Part shown: piece after piece, positions 8,152-16,743 of the stretch | Layout: every line of letters starts with the position of its first letter | How positions within the stretch are numbered: position 1 is the stretch's first letter | Source of the DNA: HK1 sp965221725 | Lineage (GTDB): Bacteria; Pseudomonadota; Gammaproteobacteria; HK1 | Direction: 5' to 3' | Assembly: GCA_965221725.1 (NCBI GenBank) | Contig: OZ244909.1 | Coordinates: forward strand, 2,418,001-2,482,000 | DNA: 64,000 nt | Position numbers and translations under genes: made by a program | Notes under the pieces: generated by a model | Database searches by the model: none | What the model saw: only the letters and a program-made list of their open reading frames with translations | Told to the model about the DNA's origin: nothing

Positions 8152-9443
8152 CGTGCGTGGTCGGGACCCGGCCCGGAGACCGGGGCCTCGTCCGACGCCG
8201 CAACGCCGAACAGCGCCCTCGCCGCCTCGACGACATCGCGGCGGTCGCTCTCCCCCGCCTCGCGGATGGCGGCGGTCGGCGCATGGAGCAGCTTGTTGGT
8301 GAGGGTGCGAGCGACGTATTCGACGACTTCTTGCGGCGGCTCGCCGCCCTGCAGCCGGCGACGGGCCTTCGCGAGCACGTCATCCCTCGCGATGGCGGCG
8401 GACTCCCGCACCTCGACGATGACCGAGGACACGCGCCGCCCCCGCATCCAGGCCATGAACTCCGCCACCTGCCGGTCGATGATTCCTTCGGCCACCCCCG
8501 CCGCCTCGATACGCCGCTGCCGGCCTTCCTCGATCACGTCCGCGAGGTCGTCCACGCCGTACAGATACACATCGGGCAGGGTGCCGACCCGGCGGTCGAT
8601 GTCGTGCGGAACCGCAAGGTCGACCATGAACATCGGGCGCCGCCGGCGCTGGCGGAGCGCGTCGCGCGTCTGCTGGAACGAGATGACGGTCTCGCGACTG
8701 GCGGTGGACGCGATCACGATATCCGCCTCGGCGAGATGGAGCGGGGCTTCGGCGAGAGAGATGACGTACGCGCCCAGCGCCGTCGCAATGCGGCGGGCAT
8801 GCTCGACGGTGCGGTTCGCGATCACCATGCGTCCGATGGGGCTCGATGCGAGGTGACGCGCACAGAGCTCGATCGTCTCGCCGGCGCCCACGAGCAGAGC
8901 GGTCCGCGCATCGAGATCGCCGAAGATCCGGTGGGCGAGCGTCACCGCGGCATAGGCCACCGAGACCGGACTCGCGCCGATGTCGGTATCGGTGCGCACG
9001 CGCTTCGCCACCGAAAACGAGCGCTGGAAGAGCTTCTCGAGCACGACCCCGAGCGAACCCGCACTCCGGGCGGTTCCGTAGGCGTGCTTGAGCTGGCCCA
9101 GGATCTGGGGTTCGCCGAGCACCATGGAATCGAGTCCGCTCGCGACCCGCATGAGGTGGCGTACCGCCGCATCCTCGCGGTGCACGTAGAGATGCCCGGC
9201 GAGGTCGCGGCCATCGATACCCAGGAACTCGCCGAACCAGTGGGTCGGCACCTCCTCGCCGGTGCCGATGCCGCAATACAGATCGGTACGGTTGCAGGTC
9301 GACAGAATCGCCGCCTCGCTGACCCCGGGGGCGCTCGACAGGGATCTGAGCGCCGACGGCATGCCGGTATCGTCGATCACCGCCCGCTCGCGGAGCGCGA
9401 CCGGGGCGGTAGTGTGGTTCAATCCGAGGGCGACGATCGACAT
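8148..9443 (-). CDS. hemA: Glutamyl-tRNA reductase
   Basis: First committed enzyme of C5-pathway tetrapyrrole synthesis, reducing glutamyl-tRNA to glutamate-1-semialdehyde with NADPH. The protein has 431 residues from the ATG at 9443 (MSIVALGLNHTTAPV, the family N-terminus); more upstream in-frame starts do not match the family. The catalytic Cys50 sits in STCNRTDLY. The nucleotide-binding loop LLVGAGETIELCARHL and the C-terminal dimerisation helices are present. It is followed by prfA with a four-base overlap. Confidence 0.97.
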   Translation of the reverse strand: MSIVALGLNHTTAPVALRERAVIDDTGMPSALRSLSSAPGVSEAAILSTCNRTDLYCGIGTGEEVPTHWFGEFLGIDGRDLAGHLYVHREDAAVRHLMRVASGLDSMVLGEPQILGQLKHAYGTARSAGSLGVVLEKLFQRSFSVAKRVRTDTDIGASPVSVAYAAVTLAHRIFGDLDARTALLVGAGETIELCARHLASSPIGRMVIANRTVEHARRIATALGAYVISLAEAPLHLAEADIVIASTASRETVISFQQTRDALRQRRRRPMFMVDLAVPHDIDRRVGTLPDVYLYGVDDLADVIEEGRQRRIEAAGVAEGIIDRQVAEFMAWMRGRRVSSVIVEVRESAAIARDDVLAKARRRLQGGEPPQEVVEYVARTLTNKLLHAPTAAIREAGESDRRDVVEAARALFGVAASDEAPVSGPGPDHAR

Positions 9444-9731
9444 GGCGGTCCGCAGGATGCATCGGGCAAGACGCCGGGCCTCGCCGGGCTCGGCGGGCGT
9501 CGCACCGATTGCTTGATTCCCGTCATGAAGTATAGTGACAAACGCATTGTACAGACGATGATTGACGCCCCGCAGAAACCGCACCGAGAGCCTATGATGC
9601 CCCTGGCTCCCTTCTCTGGTCGACCGACGGCCCTTGACGCCGATCGGCCGCCGCCGGCCGGCCGGCGGCGTACCACCGCTTGCGGCGCTTCCTCTTCGTG
9701 CGCCCTGCCGGCGGCCGAATCCGACGCGGGA
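9444..9731. promoter_or_regulatory. Divergent intergenic region between hemA and the TPR lipoprotein gene
   Basis: This stretch separates two outward-reading genes and must hold both promoters. An in-frame ATG at 9594 with GAGAG just upstream could be an alternative start for the rightward gene, but it would bury the lipoprotein signal about 70 residues in. No operator repeat was recognised. Confidence 0.5.
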
Positions 9732-11501
9732 ATGTCCCCCAATGCCGCCCGCGAGCCGCGCGTTCGCACCCGGCGGCCACTTGGCGGACTGGCGCTGACG
9801 ATCCTGGTCACCGCGATTGCCCTCCCCGGCTGCGCTGTCACCGAACCCGCCGGGCAAGAACACGAGGCGGATACCGTCTCCGTGGACCTCGTGGACAAGG
9901 CGTCGCCTTCCGACAACACACTGAACGGGGACGCGCTCTACAAACTTCTGGTCGGGGAGCTGGCCAGTCATCGCGGCGACATGCTCCTCGCGCTCGAGAA
10001 CTATCTGGAGGTCGCCAGGGAGACGCGGGACGCAGGCGTCGCGGAGCGGGCGACGAAGCTCGCGATGTTCGCGCACGCCGAGGAGCGTGGCCTCGAGGCG
10101 GCGCGCCTGTGGACCGACGCCGATCCGGCGAACGCCGAGGGCCTACAGGTGCTCGCGTCCCTGCTCATCCAGGCCGGGGAAATCGACGAGGCGGTCGAAC
10201 ACCTCGCCGGGATCGTGGAGATGATGTCCGAGCCGACGGGCGCCGGATATCACCGCGTCGCCGAGATTCTGGGCGCCGAGCCGGATGCGGAGGCCGCGGT
10301 CTCGGTGATGCGGCGGCTTCTCCGCGGACACGAGGACGATGCCGAGGCCCAGCTTGCGCTCGCCCGGCTTCTGACTCGCAGAGAGAAACTCGACGAGGCG
10401 GAAGCGGCGGTCGATCGCGCCCTCGAACTCGCACCCGCCAATGCCCGGGCCGCGATTCTCAAGGCGCGCCTGCGCCGGCGCGCGGACGACACCGAGGGCG
10501 CGCTCCGGGTCCTGAAGGGCTTCATCGAGCTGGTCCCGACTTCGGGAACGGTCCGCATGGTCCATGCGCGCACGCTGGTGGATGCGCAACGCTACGAGGA
10601 GGCCCGCGCGGAGTTCGAGCACCTGGTAACGGAGCAGCCCGAAAACGACGACGCCCGCTACGCGCTCGCGCTGCTGCTGGTGCAGACGGACCGGCTCGAC
10701 GAGGCGAAGGAGCAGTTCGAGAGACTCGCGAAGATCGAATCACGACGGGACGCCGCGTACTACTACCTCGCCCGGATTGCGGAATCACAAGAGCGGTACG
10801 CCGACGCCATGGCCTCCTATCGACGGGTCCGGCGCGGAGAGAACCGACTGAATGCGCAAATCAGGATCGGGGTGCTGCTGGCGGATGGCGGCGACGTGGA
10901 GGCGGCCCGGCGCCATCTTCACGGGGTGCGCAGCGAGAGCACCCGGGATGCGGTGCGCATCTACAGCGCCGAGGCGGGCCTGCTCGCCCGCGCCGCGCGC
11001 CACGAAGAGGCGATGGCCGTCTACGATGCATCGCTGGAGGAGTTTCCCGGAAATTCGGACCTCCTCTACTCGCGCGGGATGCTCGCCGCGAAAATGGACC
11101 GGCTGGACATTCTGGAACGGGACATGCGTGCCATCATCGAGCGTGAACCGGACCACGCCGATGCCCTCAACGCACTGGGATATACCCTCGCCGACCGCAC
11201 GGATCGGTTCGAAGAGGCCTACGCGCTCATCAAGCGGGCCATCGAGCTCAAGCCCGACGACCACTACATCATCGACTCTCTGGGATGGGTGCTCCATCGC
11301 ATGGGCCGGCACCAGGAAGCCCTGGTGCAGCTCAGGCGGGCGATGTCCATCAACCCCGACCCCGAGATCGCGGCGCATCTCGGCGAAGTGCTCTGGGTGC
11401 TGGGCAACAAGGTCGAGGCGCGGGCGGTGTGGACTACCGCGCTCGAAGCGGCGCCGGACGACGAGTACCTGCTCGACGTGATCGAGCGGTTCGGGCTTTG
11501 A
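9732..11501 (+). CDS. Tetratricopeptide-repeat lipoprotein
   Basis: A protein of 589 residues with a lipoprotein signal (hydrophobic stretch ending in the lipobox LPGC at about residues 31-34), then a long run of TPR helices through to the C-terminus. Typical TPR stretches include NDDARYALALLLVQTDRLDEAKEQFERL-like helices and ADALNALGYTLADRT near the end. TPR solenoids mediate protein interactions. Such proteins are often found directly upstream of lolB in gammaproteobacteria, as here, suggesting a role in outer-membrane assembly; that role is inference. The start at 9732 was chosen because it places the lipobox at a normal distance. Confidence 0.88.
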   Translation: MSPNAAREPRVRTRRPLGGLALTILVTAIALPGCAVTEPAGQEHEADTVSVDLVDKASPSDNTLNGDALYKLLVGELASHRGDMLLALENYLEVARETRDAGVAERATKLAMFAHAEERGLEAARLWTDADPANAEGLQVLASLLIQAGEIDEAVEHLAGIVEMMSEPTGAGYHRVAEILGAEPDAEAAVSVMRRLLRGHEDDAEAQLALARLLTRREKLDEAEAAVDRALELAPANARAAILKARLRRRADDTEGALRVLKGFIELVPTSGTVRMVHARTLVDAQRYEEARAEFEHLVTEQPENDDARYALALLLVQTDRLDEAKEQFERLAKIESRRDAAYYYLARIAESQERYADAMASYRRVRRGENRLNAQIRIGVLLADGGDVEAARRHLHGVRSESTRDAVRIYSAEAGLLARAARHEEAMAVYDASLEEFPGNSDLLYSRGMLAAKMDRLDILERDMRAIIEREPDHADALNALGYTLADRTDRFEEAYALIKRAIELKPDDHYIIDSLGWVLHRMGRHQEALVQLRRAMSINPDPEIAAHLGEVLWVLGNKVEARAVWTTALEAAPDDEYLLDVIERFGL

Positions 11502-11578
11502 AGCCCGCCATCGCGGGCGCCGGTCATTCGTACCAGCATGGCCCGACGGAACGCTTGTCCACCCATGGCGCGCAAACG

Positions 11579-12217
11579 ATGAAACGCGTGGCCGCAAGCG
11601 CGGTGCTGGCGGTCTGCGCGGCGTTGCTCGCCGGGTGCGAAACGCTGCCGGAACTGTTCCCGAAGCAGCACGAGGCCGCCGAACCCGGCGCGGCCGCCCG
11701 GCAGACCCACGCCGAGGAGCTGTCCCGAATTCGGGGCTGGACACTGCACGGTACCCTGGCGGCACGCCCCGCCGGCGGCGACGCATCCCGGGTCACCCTG
11801 CGATGGAGCCAGTCGCCCGACTCCTATCTCATGCGATTCATGGGGCCGCTCGGCGTCGGGCTGTTCGAAGTCGAAGGATCGGCGAGCGCGGTGGCCGCAA
11901 AGTTCCCCGATGGCCGTCGGACGAGCGCCGTATCGCCCGAAGCACTTCTGGAGCAGGAGATCGGCTGGTCCGTGCCCCTGCAGGGGCTTCGCTACTGGAT
12001 CGTCGGGCTCCCCGCGCCCGACGGCACCCCATCGCAGGTGGAACTCGACGACCGCGGCCGTCTCGCCCGCCTGGAGCAGGCGGGATGGACGGTCGTCTAC
12101 GAGCGCTATGGCGCCCTCGACGGGCTTCCACTTCCCGAACGCATCCGGTTCTCGAACGCCTCGGTCGACGCGACCGTCATCGTCCGGCGGTGGAAGGTGG
12201 AGGGTCTCGGAGCATGA
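11579..12217 (+). CDS. lolB: Outer-membrane lipoprotein LolB
   Basis: LolB receives lipoproteins from the periplasmic carrier LolA and inserts them in the outer membrane. The protein has 212 residues, with a signal peptide ending in the lipobox LLAGC (about 16-20). Family features follow: a WTLHGTLAA-type first strand, then RFMGPLGVGLFEVEG, and the segment LRYWIVGLPAP that resembles LolB's RYWLLGLP stretch. It follows the TPR lipoprotein gene by 77 bases and precedes ispE, the standard gammaproteobacterial order. It is known only from beta- and gammaproteobacteria. Confidence 0.93.
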   Translation: MKRVAASAVLAVCAALLAGCETLPELFPKQHEAAEPGAAARQTHAEELSRIRGWTLHGTLAARPAGGDASRVTLRWSQSPDSYLMRFMGPLGVGLFEVEGSASAVAAKFPDGRRTSAVSPEALLEQEIGWSVPLQGLRYWIVGLPAPDGTPSQVELDDRGRLARLEQAGWTVVYERYGALDGLPLPERIRFSNASVDATVIVRRWKVEGLGA

Positions 12218-12569
12218 TCCGGGGGGGCAGGGCCGACCGTCGGGGAACGGGCGCCGAGCCGATGAGATCGGCCTCCGGTGGCGTCTCACTTGTAAACGTT
12301 CCGTCGGGTCATGCCGGGCCTGACCTTCGGAGCATGTGGGCGCGCGAAATGCCCGGAAATCCACCCTCTTGGCGCACGAACCACGCGAAAGCCCCGGTCA
12401 ACTCCACGGCTCGACGGAGCGTTTTCTCTCACTTTGAAATTCGGCCCGGTGTCTCCAGCCCGTATGCGCGGTTCTTCCCGAGAGTTCAGGCCGAGAGTTC
12501 AGGCCGAGAGTTCGGGAGTCGAGGTGAGACGCCACCCGCCCCCGAACGCCTCGCAGCGCGGCCCCGCCG
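12218..12569. other. Intergenic stretch between lolB and ispE
   Basis: About 350 bases with no convincing gene. It contains the 13-base tandem repeat described separately just ahead of ispE. In many gammaproteobacteria lolB and ispE are nearly adjacent, so this gap is unusually long. Confidence 0.5.
12478..12516 (+). repeat. Three tandem copies of a 13-base repeat
   Basis: The unit CCGAGAGTTCAGG occurs twice without change (12478-12490, 12491-12503) and a third time with one change (12504-12516). It ends 53 bases before the ispE start codon. It may be a binding site or slippage-generated sequence; no function is shown. Confidence 0.85.
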
Positions 12570-13478
12570 GTGACCGAGTCGGAGGCGATCGAGCTTCCCG
12601 CGCCGGCGAAGCTCAACCTGTTCCTGCATGTCGTCGGGCGCCGTGCGGACGGTTACCACGAGCTTCAGACCGTCTTCCAGTTCCTGGATCTCGCCGATCG
12701 CATCCGCATTACACGCCGTGACGACACGCTCCTGCGCCGCACCACGGCGATCCCCGGCGTGGAGGAAGCGCAGGACCTGACCGTGCGGGCCGCCCGGCTC
12801 CTGCGCGACACTTCGGGGGTCGAAGCGGGCGCGGACATTGCGCTCGAGAAGCGCATTCCGCCCGGTGGGGGCCTGGGCGGCGGGAGCAGCGACGCGGCGT
12901 CGGTGCTGGTCGGTCTCGATCGGCTCTGGGGCCTTGCGATGGGCACGGACCGGCTGGCGTCCCTCGGAGCAAGACTGGGGGCGGACGTGCCGGTGTTCGT
13001 GCGCGGACTGGCGGCATGGGGAGAAGGCGTGGGGGAGCGTCTGGTCCCCATCGCGCTGGAGGAGCCGTGGTACGTACTCGTCATGCTCCCTTTCGAGGTT
13101 TCCACCGCGGGCGTGTTCCAGGCACCGTCATTGACACGAAATACCCCCAGAATCAGAATGAACTGCCTGCTTGGGGGTGAATCTGGAACGCCGGAGGCGC
13201 GGGGACGAGTCGAGCGCCTGCTCGTCTCCGCCGGCAACGACTGCGAGCCGGTGGTGAGGGAGATGCACCCGGAAGTGGGCGAAGCGCTCGACTGGCTCTC
13301 GCGGCACGCCCGGGCGCGGATGACCGGTACGGGGGCAACGGTGTTCGCCCCGTTCGAGTCCCGCGAACGGGCCGCGGAGGTGGCGGAGAAAACGCCCGCA
13401 CCGTGGCGCGGGCTGGTGGCCCGGGGGCTGAACCGATCCCCGTTGCTCGACGCCACCCACCGGACGGCCACGCAGTGA
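12570..13478 (+). CDS. ispE: 4-diphosphocytidyl-2-C-methyl-D-erythritol kinase
   Basis: GHMP kinase of the non-mevalonate isoprenoid pathway; it phosphorylates CDP-methylerythritol. The protein has 302 residues and starts at a GTG. The substrate-binding start PAPAKLNLFLHVVGRRADGYH (about 10-30), the ATP loop PPGGGLGGGSSDAA (97-110) and the C-terminal MTGTGATVFAPF motif are all present. A stretch around residues 185-215 is longer and more polar than usual. It lies between lolB and tRNA-Gln, as in many gammaproteobacteria. Confidence 0.95.
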   Translation: MTESEAIELPAPAKLNLFLHVVGRRADGYHELQTVFQFLDLADRIRITRRDDTLLRRTTAIPGVEEAQDLTVRAARLLRDTSGVEAGADIALEKRIPPGGGLGGGSSDAASVLVGLDRLWGLAMGTDRLASLGARLGADVPVFVRGLAAWGEGVGERLVPIALEEPWYVLVMLPFEVSTAGVFQAPSLTRNTPRIRMNCLLGGESGTPEARGRVERLLVSAGNDCEPVVREMHPEVGEALDWLSRHARARMTGTGATVFAPFESRERAAEVAEKTPAPWRGLVARGLNRSPLLDATHRTATQ

Positions 13479-13503
13479 GCACGCACGACCCCTTCAACTG
13501 CCT

Positions 13504-13578
13504 TGGGGTGTAGCCAAGCGGTAAGGCACGGGACTTTGACTCCCGCATTCCCAGGTTCGAATCCTGGCACCCCAGCCA
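13504..13578 (+). tRNA. tRNA-Gln (TTG anticodon)
   Basis: A complete cloverleaf. The acceptor stem TGGGGTG (13504-13510) pairs with CACCCCA (13568-13574), followed by discriminator G and an encoded CCA. The anticodon stem CGGGA/TCCCG flanks the loop CTTTGAC, giving anticodon TTG for glutamine. The T arm is CCAGG-TTCGAAT-CCTGG. It follows ispE by 25 bases, as in related genomes. Confidence 0.97.
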
Positions 13579-13862
13579 ATCGGTGAAATTTCCGGTCTGA
13601 GTGAACATCACCCGGGACCCGAGCACGACACTCGCTCGACCTGGTGCACGATGAAGTAGGTGAGGTCGTTTCCGTCGGTCTCGGTGTGCAGAAACGCGCG
13701 GCCGTATCGCGCGGGCGCTTTCCTGAACCCCGTGGGTACGACCATCAACCGCAGGATTACCCTGGCCGCGCGCCCGCAGGGCGCTCCGCAGATCGCCGTA
13801 TTGGTGACGGGACGAGACAGCGGTCGACACGGAAACAACGAGCCAGCGAGGCACGCAACCCC

Positions 13863-14825
13863 ATGCCCGACAAGCCCCGGATTCTCTGCACCCGTCGCAT
13901 GCCGCCCAATGTCGAGGCGCGGATCGGGCGGGACTACGATGCCATTCTCAATCCCGATGACCACATCCACTCCGCGAGCAGCCTCCTCGCGGCGAGCGAG
14001 GATCGCGACGGGATCCTTTGCGCCGGCGGCGACCCGCTCTCCGCCGGCGTCATCGAACGCCTCCCCGCGAGCGTGCGCATTCTCGCCACCTACTCGGTCG
14101 GCTACGAACACGTCGCGGTGGAGGCGGCGAAGGCGCGGGGCATCGTCGTGACCAATACGCCGGAGGTCCTGGACGACGCCACCGCCGACATCGCGATGCT
14201 CTGCCTGCTCGGGGCCGCCCGGCGCGGCGCGGAGGGGGACCGGATGGTGCGGGCCGGGGAATGGGTGGGCTGGCACTCCACCATGATGCTCGGCGTGCAT
14301 GTGACCGGGAAGCGCCTCGGGATCTTCGGGATGGGGCGAATCGGACGCGCGGTGGCGCGGCGCGCTCGCGGCTTCGAGATGGAGATCCACTACCACAACC
14401 GCCGCCGCCTCGCCCCGGCGCTCGAAGCCGACGCAGTCTGGCACGACACCCCCGAGTCGCTGCTCGCGGCGAGCGACTTCCTCTCGATCAACGCCCCCTC
14501 GACCCCGACGACGCGCGGCTTCCTCGACGCCGATCGCATCGCACACCTGCCTGACGGCGCGGTGGTGGTCAATACCGCCCGCGGGGACCTCGTCGACGAC
14601 GACGCGCTCATCGCCGCCCTGCGTTCGGGCAAGGTAGCGGCGGCCGGGCTCGACGTCTTCGCGGGCGAGCCGAACCTCGATCCCCGCTACCGGGCGCTCG
14701 AAAACACGTTCCTGCTCCCGCACATCGGCAGCGCGAGCCTGGAGACGCGCGACGCGATGGGGTACTGCTGCCTGGACAACCTCGACGCGTTCTTCGCGGG
14801 CAGCCCGTGCCCGAACGCACTGTGA
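13863..14825 (+). CDS. D-isomer-specific 2-hydroxyacid dehydrogenase (glyoxylate/hydroxypyruvate reductase type)
   Basis: A protein of 320 residues that should interconvert a D-2-hydroxyacid and its 2-oxoacid with NAD(P). The nucleotide loop GMGRIG is at 156-161. The catalytic set is Arg240 (NTARGDLVDDDAL), Glu269 (GEP) and His287 (LPHIGSAS). Overall it is most like D-glycerate dehydrogenase or glyoxylate reductase, but the substrate cannot be fixed from sequence. The start ATG at 13863 gives the family N-terminus; the longer upstream frame is non-coding. The next gene starts 17 bases later and is probably co-transcribed. Confidence 0.9.
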   Translation: MPDKPRILCTRRMPPNVEARIGRDYDAILNPDDHIHSASSLLAASEDRDGILCAGGDPLSAGVIERLPASVRILATYSVGYEHVAVEAAKARGIVVTNTPEVLDDATADIAMLCLLGAARRGAEGDRMVRAGEWVGWHSTMMLGVHVTGKRLGIFGMGRIGRAVARRARGFEMEIHYHNRRRLAPALEADAVWHDTPESLLAASDFLSINAPSTPTTRGFLDADRIAHLPDGAVVVNTARGDLVDDDALIAALRSGKVAAAGLDVFAGEPNLDPRYRALENTFLLPHIGSASLETRDAMGYCCLDNLDAFFAGSPCPNAL

Positions 14826-14842
14826 AAGGCGACGACACCGAC

Positions 14843-15433
14843 ATGAACGCATGGATTCGCATGATCCCCCCCGAGGAGGCGACCGGCCGCCTCGCGCAAC
14901 TGTACGAGCGGGTGAAGACGCCGCACGGCACCGTGGACAACGTGATGCGGGCGCACTCGCTGCGGCCCGAGTCGCTCGAGGGCCACGTCGTGCTCTACCG
15001 GAGCGTGCTGCACAACGAGGCGAACACGCTTCCGTTCTGGTTCCTGGAAGCGGTCGCGACCTGGGTGAGTCTCACCAACCGCTGCCATTACTCCACCACC
15101 CACCACTCCGCCAACATGCGCCGGCTGATCGAGGACGAGTTGCGGGCGGAGACGATGTACGCGGCGCTCGCCTGCGGGCAGCCGGAGATGGCGTTCGAGG
15201 GCAAGGAGCTTGCCTTGCTGGAGTACGCGCGCAAGCTCACCGCGGAGGTCGGGGCGATGTGCGAGGCGGACATCGAGCAACTGCGCGAAGCCGGCGCCGA
15301 CGACGGGGAGATCCTGGAGGTCAACCAGGTATGCGCCTACTTCAACTACTCGAACCGCGTCCTGAACGGGCTGGGAGTGACCACGAAGGGCGATGTGGTC
15401 GGGTACTACAAGCGCGAGGAAGGCGGCGGCTGA
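14843..15433 (+). CDS. AhpD-like / carboxymuconolactone-decarboxylase-family protein
   Basis: A protein of 196 residues from the ATG chosen; a GTG at 14807 overlapping the previous gene is a weaker alternative. The fold pattern matches 'peroxidase-related' AhpD-like proteins, whose core is Cys-x-x-Cys followed by His-His. Here the core reads NRCHYSTTHHS, so the first Cys is kept and the second is Ser. A classical two-cysteine peroxidase cycle is therefore unlikely. The gene overlaps no neighbour and precedes a Nudix gene by 22 bases. Confidence 0.8.
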   Translation: MNAWIRMIPPEEATGRLAQLYERVKTPHGTVDNVMRAHSLRPESLEGHVVLYRSVLHNEANTLPFWFLEAVATWVSLTNRCHYSTTHHSANMRRLIEDELRAETMYAALACGQPEMAFEGKELALLEYARKLTAEVGAMCEADIEQLREAGADDGEILEVNQVCAYFNYSNRVLNGLGVTTKGDVVGYYKREEGGG

Positions 15434-15455
15434 AGTCGCGGGGACGAGTCGCACG

Positions 15456-16052
15456 ATGGATGACCGCCGCGGGCTGAAAGCGCTCCTCGCCGCATACCGC
15501 GAACGATGGCCGCGGGAGTCGGCGACCGTCGCCCGCTTCGATGCCTTCGTCGACGCGCATCCCGACTGCTTCCAGCGCTCCTGCCCGGTCGGGCATGTCA
15601 CGGGCTCGGCGTGGATCGTGGACCGGACGGGCGACCGCGCGCTCCTCACCCACCACCGCAAGCTCGGACGATGGTTGCAGCCCGGCGGTCACAGCGACGG
15701 CGACCCCGATACGCTTGCCGTCGCCCTGCGGGAAGCGCGCGAGGAGACCGGGATCGAGGTGCGGGCGCTCGACGACGCCATCTTCGACATCGACGTACAC
15801 GAGATTCCCGCCCGTGGACGCGAGCCCGCCCACCTCCACTTCGACCTGCGCTTCCTTGTACAGGCCGCCCACGATCGATTCAGAGTCAGCGAGGAATCCC
15901 ATGCCCTCGCGTGGGTTCCGGCCGCGGATCTCGGCGCCCTGACCGACGAGGAATCGGTTCTGCGCATGGCGCGCAAGTGGCTCGCTCGCCGAGCCGGCGG
16001 CGCCGCTCAGCCGGTGGGCGGCGACCGATCCCGGCCCGCAAGCGACGCGTAG
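15456..16052 (+). CDS. Nudix hydrolase
   Basis: A protein of 198 residues with a Nudix box at about residues 76-99 (PGGHSDGDPDTLAVALREAR, then EETGIE). The metal-binding REAREE core is intact; the upstream Glu of the textbook motif is not at its usual place, a change that may be typical of this GGHSDGD-type subfamily. Substrate unknown: Nudix enzymes cleave nucleoside diphosphate derivatives. Its 3' end overlaps the 3' end of the next, convergent gene by 46 bases. Confidence 0.88.
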   Translation: MDDRRGLKALLAAYRERWPRESATVARFDAFVDAHPDCFQRSCPVGHVTGSAWIVDRTGDRALLTHHRKLGRWLQPGGHSDGDPDTLAVALREAREETGIEVRALDDAIFDIDVHEIPARGREPAHLHFDLRFLVQAAHDRFRVSEESHALAWVPAADLGALTDEESVLRMARKWLARRAGGAAQPVGGDRSRPASDA

Positions 16053-16714
16053 TCGCCGACCAGAAGCCGGTAGGGCGGCTCGTCCTCCTCGATCTCGGGG
16101 AAGCGCCCCACCGGCAGGTGGAAGCGGTTGTCCTTCACGTCGTCGTTGACTGCGGACACCTCGCCCAGCAGCACCCGTCCGCGCGGCGCGGTGAGCTTGT
16201 GGTAGCACCCGGGTTCGAGGGTGATGCTCTCGCCGGGCCGCAGCTCCAGCGTCGTCCCCGCCGGCACCTTGCGCCGAACGCCGTCGAGGCTGAGGGCGAC
16301 ATCGGTGTCGGCGAACGAACCGTCCTCCGCGGCATTGTGCACCTCCACCCCCATCGTCCCGCCCGCCCGGACGATGATGTCCTCGACCTTGATCCAGTGG
16401 TGATGGGCCGGGCAGTGCTGGTCGGGGTCGAGAACGAGCACCTTCTCGCAGTAGGTCTTGCCGACCCCGGACTTCAGGTTCGCGAGCCGGCCGTTTCGCA
16501 GCGTGAACAGGAGCAGGCCGCAGGTGTGGTAATCACCGAGGCCGAAGTCGGTGATATCCCACCCGAGACCGCATTCGACAATGTCCGAGATGTCGCTGGC
16601 GGGGTTCACCCAATCCTCCGGCGTCCATGCCGCAAACGGGGGCAACCGAAAGCGCTCCGCCTCGAAGTAGATCTCCGCCTCGCGGATCAGCCGATTGATC
16701 TGCGAACGCCGCAT
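16007..16714 (-). CDS. D-lyxose ketol-isomerase-like cupin
   Basis: A protein of 235 residues resembling the D-lyxose isomerase (DUF1498) family. The cupin metal site is visible as CPAHHHWIKVED (about 101-112, with His104/His106 and Glu111) and a later His172 in GCYHKLTAPRG. The N-terminus MRRSQINRLIREAEIYFE is typical of the family. The sugar substrate is inferred. It lies 29 bases behind the ABC ATPase gene on the same strand and may be part of that operon, which would fit uptake followed by sugar processing. The gene converges on and overlaps the Nudix gene. Confidence 0.85.
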   Translation of the reverse strand: MRRSQINRLIREAEIYFEAERFRLPPFAAWTPEDWVNPASDISDIVECGLGWDITDFGLGDYHTCGLLLFTLRNGRLANLKSGVGKTYCEKVLVLDPDQHCPAHHHWIKVEDIIVRAGGTMGVEVHNAAEDGSFADTDVALSLDGVRRKVPAGTTLELRPGESITLEPGCYHKLTAPRGRVLLGEVSAVNDDVKDNRFHLPVGRFPEIEEDEPPYRLLVGDYASLAGRDRSPPTG

Positions 16715-16743
16715 GTGCTCTCTCCCTCAGCGCGGAACCGCGG

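Noticed and set aside
8157..11501. A single open frame of over 1,100 codons on the plus strand
   Set aside because: Its first half is the antisense of hemA and has no family resemblance. Only the part from about 9732 encodes the TPR lipoprotein.
12478..12516. CRISPR-like repeat
   Set aside because: The copies are directly adjacent with no spacers, only 13 bases long and no cas gene is present.
13504..13578. tRNA-Gln as the attachment site of an integrated element
   Set aside because: No recombinase gene is adjacent and no repeat of the tRNA 3' end was recognised in the window.
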